Shown: one piece after another, positions 1 to 5,595 of the stretch | How the letters are laid out: every line of letters begins with the position of its first letter | Position numbering within the stretch: position 1 is the first letter of the stretch | NCBI GenBank assembly: GCA_003538525.1 | Contig: DPRZ01000082.1 | Location: forward strand, 1 to 5,606 | Direction of reading: 5' to 3' | Length of the DNA stretch: 5,606 bases | Source: Neisseriales bacterium | GTDB taxonomy: Bacteria > Pseudomonadota > Gammaproteobacteria > Burkholderiales > UBA11063 | The notes under the pieces: generated by a model | Told to the model about the DNA's origin: nothing | The model's input: only the letters and a program-made list of their open reading frames with translations | Database searches by the model: none | Translations under genes and position numbers: made by a program

Positions 1-74
1 ACCACAATATTATCACCTTTGACATCTTCAAGTGCATTTACCGCGATTTGGGTAATTTGATCTAATGTTAACAT
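1..74 (-). CDS. rsfS: Ribosomal silencing factor RsfS, N-terminal fragment (cut by window edge)
   Basis: Only the first 24 codons plus two bases are present, running off the low-coordinate edge. The ATG is at 74-72 and directly abuts the TAA of nadD. An AAGGA ribosome binding site lies inside the end of nadD (81-85), six bases before the ATG, which fixes the start. The peptide begins MLTLDQITQIAVNALEDVKG and continues DNIVV. This fits the RsfS/Iojap N-terminus, where an amphipathic helix is followed by a D-x-K-G-x-(D/N)-I-x-x-L segment. RsfS proteins bind ribosomal protein uL14 and keep the subunits apart when nutrients are short. In many bacteria rsfS follows nadD, which strongly supports the call despite the short fragment. 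The catalytically irrelevant but diagnostic C-terminal part cannot be inspected here. Confidence 0.85.
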   Translation of the reverse strand, partial: MLTLDQITQIAVNALEDVKGDNIV

Positions 75-710
75 TTATTTTCCTTTATAGAGATTATTTT
101 GAGTTATGTAATGATTAATTTCGGGTTCCACCAGTTGGTTGATTTCTTGTCCCATAGCGTAGCATTGGCGAATTTGAGTTGAGGAGACCTCCAATGGCGT
201 AAAATGAGTGATTATAATTTCACCTACCGCGTTAATAGCGCTCGTGGTGGTGTTTATTCTGGGTAAGAGTTCTTGGGCCAATTGCGGTGACATTTTGCTT
301 AGCGGGTAATCTGGGCGCATTGCGACAATAAAATTGGTTAATTTCAGTAAATCACGCCATTCATCCCAAATGTCTAAAGTTACCAATGAGTCACCGCCAA
401 TAACAAAATAAATTATCTCAGGAGTTAGTTCATTTTGGCGCATCCGTCTTAGTGTGGTTACAGTTGGACTATATTCAGTTAATTGCGTTTCGCTATAATC
501 AATTTGAATTTCGTCTGGATATTTAGCGGCAACTATTTCCAACATTGCAAGGCGCTGCTGCAGACTAGCTTGGGGCGGCTGTTTATAATTTGGTACACCA
601 GTTAAAGGCAACAAGCTAACTGGATGCTTAAATTGTTGGCTGACATAGCGGGCTAATTGAATATGTCCAATATGAATTGGATCAAAAGTTCCGCCAAAAA
701 GTATCTTCAT
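75..710 (-). CDS. nadD: Nicotinate-nucleotide adenylyltransferase NadD
   Basis: This 211-residue protein should transfer AMP from ATP to nicotinate mononucleotide, giving deamido-NAD in cytosolic NAD synthesis. The nucleotidyltransferase signature GGTFDPIHIGH lies at residues 6-16. The second conserved motif, VSSTQIR, lies at 175-181 and corresponds to the family's I-S-(S/A)-T-x-I-R phosphate-binding element. The segment IGGDSLVTLDIWDEW (104-118) matches the substrate-binding stretch of E. coli NadD. Length is normal for the family (about 190-220). The usual P-P-H-(K/R) element after the first strands reads V-P-N-Y-K here (39-43), a minor deviation. The ATG overlaps the purF stop as TAATG. 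Only a weak GGGG-type ribosome binding site lies upstream, so coupling to purF translation is likely. The stop TAA directly abuts rsfS. Confidence 0.96.
   Translation of the reverse strand: MKILFGGTFDPIHIGHIQLARYVSQQFKHPVSLLPLTGVPNYKQPPQASLQQRLAMLEIVAAKYPDEIQIDYSETQLTEYSPTVTTLRRMRQNELTPEIIYFVIGGDSLVTLDIWDEWRDLLKLTNFIVAMRPDYPLSKMSPQLAQELLPRINTTTSAINAVGEIIITHFTPLEVSSTQIRQCYAMGQEINQLVEPEINHYITQNNLYKGK
81..85 (-). promoter_or_regulatory. Ribosome binding site of rsfS inside nadD
   Basis: AAGGA on the minus strand, six bases upstream of the rsfS ATG and within the last codons of nadD. It supports initiation of rsfS at 74 immediately after nadD termination (translational coupling is inferred). Confidence 0.7.
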
Positions 711-2170
711 TAGTGATTAACCCCGTTGGCAAGGCTTTGTAAATAATTTTCGTCGATGTCTTGGGTAATGTAATATCCATCAAAACAAGACGCTTCAAAG
801 TTGTGGAGTTCTGGATTAATATCGCGCAACGCTTGTTTTAAATCTGCCAGTGTTTGGTAGATAATTAAGTCTGCACCAATTTTTTCGGCAATTTGTTGAT
901 CGTTGCGATTGTGGGCGATTAATTGCGTATAAACTGGCATATCCACGCCATAAACACTTGAGTATTGAATTTTGGGTGCGGCGGATGCGAAGTAAACTTT
1001 TTTAGCTCCAGCTGCACGCACCATGCTAATAATCTCACGAGAGTTATTGCCGCGCACTACCGAAATATCCACCAGTAAAACATTCTTATCTTTAAATTCA
1101 AGGTTAATTGGACTTAGACTACTTAATGTTGCCGCTTGAGATTGCGCCGTATTTTGTGTGTAGTCATCATTATTCATCAGATGATTTTTAACAAATCCTT
1201 CATGATAGGGTTTACCTAATTCATCAGCGGTGGCAATCGCTACCGTGCGCGCAAGATCTGGTACAGCAATAACCACATCAACGGCTAAATTAGGGTGACT
1301 TTTTTGAATAGTCTTAGCCAAGTACTTACCCATTTGACGGCGTGCACTTTGAATTGGCACTTGCTCCATAATAGAATCAGGGCGCGCCAAATAAACATAT
1401 TCAAAGATACACAAATTTAAACTTGGATTAGCATGACAAATTTGGCTGCTCAGTTCGCCAGTTAAACTAATAATTATGGCCTCGCCTGGTAACACATCGC
1501 GAATTAATTCAAAGCCGTTACTAGTTAGCGTACAACTTTCTGAGGCTAACATATAGCTGTTAAATCCATCGGAGGCGGTTTTTTTACCAAGCACAAGTGG
1601 ACGAATGCCAAATGGATCGCGAAAGCCAATTAAGCCATGATTAGCAATTAAGCTAACCACCGCATAACCACCACTTAAGCGTTGATTTAAACATTCAATT
1701 GCACTAAATATTTTAGCATTGCTCAAATCACTCTCGGCGGTTAAGCGTTGGAGTTCTGCAGCAAAAGCATTGGTAAGGACTTCTGAATCCGAGGTTGTAC
1801 GTACGTGGCGATGATTGGTATTAAGCACCTCATTGCGTAATTTGATGGTATTGGTTAAATTACCATTATGGGCTAACATAATCCCAAAAGGTGAATTTAC
1901 GTAAAATGGATGAGCTTGTTCTGGATCATCGGCTGAACCCGCGGTTGGAAAGCGCACATGACCAATCCCTGCTGAGCCTTTGAGGTAGCTGAGATCATAG
2001 GAGCTAATACTTTGGCGAATTAGCCCGAGCCCTTTTTTCAGATGCATCAAGTTGCCATCCATGGTTGCCATTCCTGCGGCTTGTTGTCCACGGTGTTGCA
2101 CGCCATTTAAACTATTGTACAAGAGCTGACTAATTGGATAATTAGCAACCACACCGACAATTCCACACAT
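710..2170 (-). CDS. purF: Amidophosphoribosyltransferase PurF homologue with intact glutaminase half and degenerate PRPP site
   Basis: PurF makes 5-phosphoribosylamine from PRPP and glutamine, the first committed step of purine synthesis. This 486-residue protein aligns by eye with E. coli PurF (505) along its whole length. The class II glutaminase half looks complete: Cys2 exposed after Met removal with no propeptide (MCGIVG), QHRGQ at 25-29, HVRFPTAG at 71-78, AHNGNLTN at 100-107 and TTSDSE at 125-130. In the transferase half the backbone remains recognisable (FEYVYLARPDS 256-266, SAR..MG 275-281, GKPY..GFVKN 319-329, AGAKKVYFASAAP 387-399). The PRPP-contacting pieces do not: P-D-L-A at 304-307 replaces P-(E/D)-T/S-S. 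The normally invariant R-Y-V-G-R-T-F-I flexible-loop sequence after KN is gone, replaced over the same length. The PRPP loop reads VDISVVRGNN (367-376) instead of VDDSIVRGTT. AGGT before the ATG overlaps the cvpA stop. Family assignment is secure; PRPP amidotransferase activity is doubtful. Confidence 0.95.
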   Translation of the reverse strand: MCGIVGVVANYPISQLLYNSLNGVQHRGQQAAGMATMDGNLMHLKKGLGLIRQSISSYDLSYLKGSAGIGHVRFPTAGSADDPEQAHPFYVNSPFGIMLAHNGNLTNTIKLRNEVLNTNHRHVRTTSDSEVLTNAFAAELQRLTAESDLSNAKIFSAIECLNQRLSGGYAVVSLIANHGLIGFRDPFGIRPLVLGKKTASDGFNSYMLASESCTLTSNGFELIRDVLPGEAIIISLTGELSSQICHANPSLNLCIFEYVYLARPDSIMEQVPIQSARRQMGKYLAKTIQKSHPNLAVDVVIAVPDLARTVAIATADELGKPYHEGFVKNHLMNNDDYTQNTAQSQAATLSSLSPINLEFKDKNVLLVDISVVRGNNSREIISMVRAAGAKKVYFASAAPKIQYSSVYGVDMPVYTQLIAHNRNDQQIAEKIGADLIIYQTLADLKQALRDINPELHNFEASCFDGYYITQDIDENYLQSLANGVNH

Positions 2171-2175
2171 AATTG

Positions 2176-2180
2176 ACCTA
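2176..2180 (-). promoter_or_regulatory. Ribosome binding site of purF overlapping the cvpA stop
   Basis: TAGGT on the minus strand lies five bases upstream of the purF ATG; its TAG is the cvpA stop codon. It is a modest Shine-Dalgarno match that supports the start giving the MCGIVG terminus. Confidence 0.55.
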
Positions 2181-2732
2181 CTTACTTAAAATTTCTGAGG
2201 CTTGATTTTTGAAAAAATTAGCTTGATGTGCCGCTTCAAAATCAATTCGTTTAATGCTGTTAAATTGGTTCACAATTAGGTTTACCGTTGGCACGAGCAG
2301 CGGACTAATTATTGAACTTTGCCACGAGTGTTTTTCATCCATCGTAAACATTTCAACCACCACGATAATTAAGGCACTGATGACCAAACCACGTGCAATT
2401 CCAAAGAGCGCGCCAATGAAATAATTTAAACCACCCAAACCCAAGCTATGGATAAAGCGGTGAAACATAATTTTAATTAGCATTATGATAATAGCAACCG
2501 CCACGAAAGCAATAATATAGCTTAATAATGAGCGCAGCATTCCATTGCTGACTAGTTGTGGAATTATTTTTTCAATATCTGCAGAGTATTTCCGCATCAC
2601 AAAGAGCGCAATAAACCAAGTGCTCATTGAAAGTAATTCGGCTACGCCACCGCGAAAAACGCCAAAAACTACTGAAACTACAATAATTGCTCCAAAAATG
2701 AAGTCATAATTGGAGAGATGAAGACTATTCAT
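2178..2732 (-). CDS. cvpA: CvpA family inner-membrane protein
   Basis: This 184-residue protein is strongly hydrophobic, with four probable membrane helices at about residues 9-26, 29-46, 66-92 and 104-127. The family's typical segments are visible: FGVFRGGVAELLS after the first helix (23-35) and NYFIGALFGIARGLVI entering the fourth (103-118). These match the E. coli CvpA pattern of F..L.RGF.RE.LS and R..G..FG..RG. CvpA is an inner-membrane protein required for colicin V production in E. coli and implicated in envelope and bile-salt tolerance; its molecular activity is not established. At 184 residues it is somewhat longer than E. coli CvpA (162), mainly through a soluble C-terminal tail after residue 130. 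The position immediately before purF is the classical one. An AGGA lies six bases before the ATG, which abuts the stop of the SPOR gene. Confidence 0.93.
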   Translation of the reverse strand: MNSLHLSNYDFIFGAIIVVSVVFGVFRGGVAELLSMSTWFIALFVMRKYSADIEKIIPQLVSNGMLRSLLSYIIAFVAVAIIIMLIKIMFHRFIHSLGLGGLNYFIGALFGIARGLVISALIIVVVEMFTMDEKHSWQSSIISPLLVPTVNLIVNQFNSIKRIDFEAAHQANFFKNQASEILSK

Positions 2733-3527
2733 TTAGTTTCCTGTTATGATTCCACTATATCCATCCGCACTAATTTGTTGAAGTTTGGATGTAGCGTCTT
2801 GACGACTAAATGGTCCAGCGCGCAGACGGTATAAGGTGCCTTTGCTGGTTACAATTGGTTCAACGCTGGCGTTAATTCCTTTGCTCGAGAGACTTTGTTG
2901 CAAGCTCGCCGCTTTTTCAGGTGTGCTCAATGCGGCAAATTGAATATAAGCTTTGCCACTAGTTTTTGCACTAGGACTGGTTTTTGGGCTTGGGCTCGTG
3001 GTAACAGTTGGTTCTGCTTGACTATCGGCTACGTCATCCAAAATAGCTGCTGGATCAATGAGCACAGGTTTTTTGTTAACCACCGCTTTAGGTGCTACTG
3101 GAGCAAGTGGTTTTGTTGCAACTGCGACTGAACTACTAACTTTTTTCTCATTCGCGATAATTCCAGCTTTAAATCCAGTGTTACTTTCAGTTGACGGTGT
3201 TGAAATTAGAGCAGGTGCTAGAGCTGGCGTTGTTTTGGTGCTTTCAGCATTTAAACTAAGTGGTGCGCTAGCTGTCACCAATGGTGTGCCACTGGCATTG
3301 GTTTTTAAATTTGCTACCGCATTACTGGCATTAGCATCTTTAATTTCAACTACTTCTGGATTAATTGGAATCGGTTTAACATGCGCAGTCACATTTAACA
3401 AGGCGGCTAAAGCAATACAGAGTAATACAATACTGCCAAGCACTCGACGGCGTGATTTACGGCGATCATCGATGGTCTTTTGAATTTGAGTACTGCTTTT
3501 ATTTAGCGTGTTTTTGGATTTTTGCAT
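2733..3527 (-). CDS. Membrane-anchored SPOR-domain protein in the DedD position
   Basis: This 264-residue protein has the single-pass architecture of cell-division SPOR proteins. It has a short cytoplasmic tail rich in Lys/Arg (1-28, with DRRKSRRR at 21-28) and one membrane helix (about 29-46). A long low-complexity Ala/Ser/Thr/Pro/Lys periplasmic linker (about 50-190) follows, then a C-terminal SPOR domain (191-264). In the SPOR domain, YIQFAAL, the later YRLRAGPF and the terminal GYSGIITGN fit the beta-strand pattern of the family. SPOR domains bind glycan strands lacking stem peptides at the division septum, so a septal role is expected. Gene order (folC - this gene - cvpA - purF) is that of E. 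coli dedD. The linker is too unconstrained for sequence to prove orthology, so I leave the symbol blank. The start ATG abuts the folC stop; AAGAGG lies 11 bases upstream (3539-3544). Confidence 0.9.
   Translation of the reverse strand: MQKSKNTLNKSSTQIQKTIDDRRKSRRRVLGSIVLLCIALAALLNVTAHVKPIPINPEVVEIKDANASNAVANLKTNASGTPLVTASAPLSLNAESTKTTPALAPALISTPSTESNTGFKAGIIANEKKVSSSVAVATKPLAPVAPKAVVNKKPVLIDPAAILDDVADSQAEPTVTTSPSPKTSPSAKTSGKAYIQFAALSTPEKAASLQQSLSSKGINASVEPIVTSKGTLYRLRAGPFSRQDATSKLQQISADGYSGIITGN
2739..2742 (-). promoter_or_regulatory. Ribosome binding site of cvpA inside the SPOR gene
   Basis: AGGA on the minus strand, six bases upstream of the cvpA ATG and within the final codons of the SPOR-domain gene. 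It supports the start at 2732. Confidence 0.65.
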
Positions 3528-4790
3528 TTATGCTCGGACCTCTTGAATTGCATGGGACGCTTCTTCAACAACCAAAAATGAGCCAAAACAGACAAGACGA
3601 TCTTCGCTGCTTAGTTGTTGATAACATTGTGTAAAAGCGCTTTTTATATTGGGAAGTTGGTAGATGTTTTTTGTTGAAACGCCCAAGCTGACTAAATAAT
3701 CAGCGATTAGCTGCGGTTGTTCCGTGCGCTCCGAATTTAGCGGTGCGATATACCAATAATCAAAATTTTTATTGCATTTACGAATTATTTCTTGCCAATT
3801 TTTATCCTTGGCAACGCCAAATAAAGCAAAGTTTCGTTTGGCAAAGGGCAATTTTAGCATATTTTCACACATAGTATCAATTGCTTGTGGGTTATGCGCG
3901 GTATCTAAAACTATTTGGGGTACGCCAGCTAGAACTTGGAAGCGTCCAATTAGAGTCGTTTGGAGTAAACCTGCTTTAATTTGCGCTAGACTAAGTGGAA
4001 ATTGTTCACGTAATTTAACTAAAATAGCCAAGGCTAAACTGGCATTTTCTAATTGCTCGACCCCTCGTAAGCTTGGATAGGGTAGGCTATAATAATTCTG
4101 CTGATCAGTGTAGAAATTCCAACTTAATGTTTGGCGGGTGTAACTAAAGTCACGCCCAGCTAGTTCTAATTGGGCTTGAATTTGCTGTGCATACGCAAGA
4201 ACGCTTTGCGGGATGTGTTTGGACGCAAAAAAAGCTGGCTTGAATGGGCGATAAATTTGGGCTTTTTGTGCACCAATTTCTTCTACGCTGTTGCCGAGTA
4301 ATTCACAATGATCCAGTGCCACAGTTGTAATTGCCGAAATGCTCGGCTCAAATAAATTAGTAGCATCTTGCGCTCCGCCTATGCCAACTTCAACAATTGC
4401 GATATCAACTTGTTGCCTAGCAAAGATAAGATGTGCGGCGAGGGTAAAAGTTTTAAAGATACCCAAATTAAGCTCGGCTGCAGCAATTACTTCTTGAAGT
4501 GCTTGACATAAGTTCGCATCATCGATGGGTTTATTTTCAATTGCGATGCGCTCATTATATTCAAATACATGTGGCGAGGTAAACGTTCCAACTCGATAAC
4601 CTGCATTGCTTAAAATGGTGCTTAAATATGCACAACATGAGCCTTTGCCATTGGTTCCCGCAACTAAGATAATTGGGTAACTAGGTTGTAACTTGAGTTT
4701 ATGAATGGTTTTTTTTACATCAAGTAAGCTGGCGCTAAAGTTAGTCTGCGTAAGTAAATTTGAAATTAATTGTGCTTTAATTGTTTCCAC
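3528..4790 (-). CDS. folC: FolC: folylpolyglutamate synthase / dihydrofolate synthase, with unusual active-site residues
   Basis: FolC adds glutamate to folates and, in bifunctional forms, to dihydropteroate. This 420-residue Mur-ligase-like protein has the ATP loop AGTNGKGS (44-51), TSPHVFEYNERI (71-82), ALDH..LLG (158-166) with metal-ligand His161, the carbamylatable-Lys region with Lys176, DTAHNPQA (296-303) in the C-terminal domain, FGVAKDKNW (324-332) and CFGSF (401-405). Several usually conserved positions differ. The Glu of T-x-(F/Y)-E-x-x-T, a Mg ligand in E. coli and L. casei enzymes, is Lys113. GGR.DATN is GGAQDATN (138-145), EKAGI is QKAQI (175-179), and the N-terminal L-G-L-E-R-V motif linked to the pteroate site is not recognisable. 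The start is GTG at 4790-4788, chosen because GAGG (4799-4802) sits eight bases upstream and no other start fits. It overlaps the preceding gene by 25 bases. Family certain; activity uncertain. Confidence 0.93.
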   Translation of the reverse strand: METIKAQLISNLLTQTNFSASLLDVKKTIHKLKLQPSYPIILVAGTNGKGSCCAYLSTILSNAGYRVGTFTSPHVFEYNERIAIENKPIDDANLCQALQEVIAAAELNLGIFKTFTLAAHLIFARQQVDIAIVEVGIGGAQDATNLFEPSISAITTVALDHCELLGNSVEEIGAQKAQIYRPFKPAFFASKHIPQSVLAYAQQIQAQLELAGRDFSYTRQTLSWNFYTDQQNYYSLPYPSLRGVEQLENASLALAILVKLREQFPLSLAQIKAGLLQTTLIGRFQVLAGVPQIVLDTAHNPQAIDTMCENMLKLPFAKRNFALFGVAKDKNWQEIIRKCNKNFDYWYIAPLNSERTEQPQLIADYLVSLGVSTKNIYQLPNIKSAFTQCYQQLSSEDRLVCFGSFLVVEEASHAIQEVRA

Positions 4791-5188
4791 CGAATGTGCC
4801 TCATTAACTCTTTGTAGGTAGTGAGTTTAATGCTATCATAAAAAATTAGTAAGTTTTGCGATTTGTTTTTATCAAAATAGCGAAGAATAATCAAATAATT
4901 TCCAATGGCGCGCATTGAGCTAGTGTTAACCAATTTACTCGCTTTGTTTTGCCACAAAATGGCATTATTTAAGTGCACAAGTAAATCGCATTTAGTTATT
5001 CGCGCTTTAAAAGAAGTTTGAGCATGCCATAAAACAAACCCAAAGAGACTGCAAAGTAAAAATAACTTATAACCCAATTGAATATTGCTATAACTAAGTA
5101 AGCAAATTAAAGCGCTGAGTAGAGCCAAAACTAAACTACTTGCGCTGCGAGAGGGCTTTAATTCAAAGCTAATTAAATCATTGGACAT
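4766..5188 (-). CDS. YgfX/CptA-like two-helix inner-membrane protein
   Basis: This 140-residue basic membrane protein has two close-spaced helices (about 16-33 and 36-56) and a cytoplasmic C-terminal domain (57-140). The layout and several C-terminal landmarks resemble E. coli YgfX (CptA; toxin_CptA family). These are ILWQ at 77-80 matching its R-L-R-W-Q, a following valine-containing strand, LIILRYF at 99-105, and LLIFYDSI (113-120) followed by YKELMRHIRW (125-134), matching L-x-x-x-x-D-S plus a final (W/Y)-x-(D/E)-L-x-R helix. E. coli YgfX was reported to interfere with FtsZ and MreB and is encoded next to sdhE (cptB). No sdhE is adjacent here. The only ATG start follows an in-frame stop closely and has no clear ribosome binding site, so translation may depend on coupling to the acidic gene 12 bases upstream. 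Its 3' end overlaps folC by 25 bases. The homology call rests on eye alignment only. Confidence 0.65.
   Translation of the reverse strand: MSNDLISFELKPSRSASSLVLALLSALICLLSYSNIQLGYKLFLLCSLFGFVLWHAQTSFKARITKCDLLVHLNNAILWQNKASKLVNTSSMRAIGNYLIILRYFDKNKSQNLLIFYDSIKLTTYKELMRHIRWKQLKHN
4799..4802 (-). promoter_or_regulatory. Ribosome binding site deciding the GTG start of folC
   Basis: GAGG on the minus strand is followed by an eight-base spacer and then GTG at 4790-4788. The site lies inside the 3' end of the upstream YgfX-like gene. It is the best evidence that folC starts at this GTG rather than at an ATG. Confidence 0.7.
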
Positions 5189-5193
5189 GCTGT

Positions 5194-5205
5194 ATTAATA
5201 TTAAT
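5194..5205. repeat. Perfect 12-bp AT-only palindrome at the junction of the first two genes
   Basis: ATTAATATTAAT reads identically on both strands. It spans the stop codon of the acidic protein gene and most of the 12-base gap before the YgfX-like gene. It could be an operator-like element or simply chance in AT-rich DNA. No function can be shown from sequence. Confidence 0.4.
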
Positions 5206-5581
5206 GAATGGTTTCAGTCACAGGTTCATCAGGATTGCCCGCATTACCATCTTCATCGGTTAAATCAATTAATGTTGGTGAGATTTCAACGTCAAACCAT
5301 TCCCAAAACATTTTTAGGCTAAGTTCTGGTGGCCAAGTACTTTCATCTTCACTCCATGAGGCTAATTCCATTTGAAAGAGTGCTTCATAAACTTCATCAA
5401 CATAAGCTACGCCATCTTCGATTTCATTTACTTCTGGAATCATATATGAGTTACAGTCAATCCGAATATCAGGCAAATCCAGCAAAGTATCAGTGCTAAT
5501 TGCTAAGTTATTGTTAATCCAGTTTAAAAATGGCTGTTTGGGTTTTAGGACTACTATTGAACGTTCAACTACATAGAACAT
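5201..5581 (-). CDS. Conserved hypothetical, small very acidic soluble protein
   Basis: This 126-residue protein has about 27 Asp/Glu against about five Lys/Arg, no signal peptide and no membrane helix. Landmarks are V-L-K-P-K-Q-P-F-L-N-W (11-21), Y-M-I-P-E (46-50), ELASW (72-76), a WPP turn (83-85), F-W-E-W-F-D-V-E (92-99) and an acidic Asp/Glu/Asn/Gly/Pro tail after 105. From memory, this KP(K/R)QPFL.W ... Y(L/M)(I/L)PE ... WP ... F..WF ... DL pattern occurs in an uncharacterised family of proteobacterial proteins of about this length; I could not run a search. No catalytic motif is evident. The ATG at 5581 is preceded by TTAAGG (5590-5595) with an eight-base spacer, supporting this start. 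It is followed 12 bases later by the basic YgfX-like membrane protein, suggesting co-expression. It does not resemble SdhE. Function unknown. Confidence 0.8.
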   Translation of the reverse strand: MFYVVERSIVVLKPKQPFLNWINNNLAISTDTLLDLPDIRIDCNSYMIPEVNEIEDGVAYVDEVYEALFQMELASWSEDESTWPPELSLKMFWEWFDVEISPTLIDLTDEDGNAGNPDEPVTETIH

Positions 5582-5589
5582 GGTTATTA

Positions 5590-5595
5590 CCTTAA
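5590..5595 (-). promoter_or_regulatory. Ribosome binding site of the acidic hypothetical
   Basis: TTAAGG on the minus strand, eight bases upstream of the ATG at 5581. It supports that start; the remaining bases up to the window edge are too few to judge whether a promoter or another gene precedes. Confidence 0.65.

Noticed and set aside
1097..1183. Compensated double frameshift as the explanation for the lost PurF loop
   Set aside because: Both other frames meet stop codons within four codons of the start of the divergent stretch, and neither encodes the expected RYVGRTFI sequence.
2733..2760. PurR operator upstream of cvpA-purF as in E. coli
   Set aside because: There is no intergenic space before cvpA and I see no ACGCAAACGTTTGCGT-like sequence at the junction.
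3058..3483. Plus-strand open frame of 141 codons opposite the SPOR-domain gene, with a hydrophobic-looking product, and a shorter one at 2895-3131
   Set aside because: They are the antisense reading of the Ala/Ser/Thr-rich linker and SPOR domain, whose codons give Val/Gly/Ala-rich complements. The minus-strand gene has clear architecture, ribosome binding site and operon position.
3772..4080. Plus-strand open frame opposite folC (and a smaller one at 3452-3634)
   Set aside because: They lie fully antisense to a well-supported gene or a gene junction, no recognisable protein features, no ribosome binding site noted.
5201..5581. SdhE/CptB as the identity of the acidic gene before the YgfX-like gene
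   Set aside because: Length (126 versus about 88) and motifs do not match SdhE; its R-G-M-x-E-L-D signature is absent.
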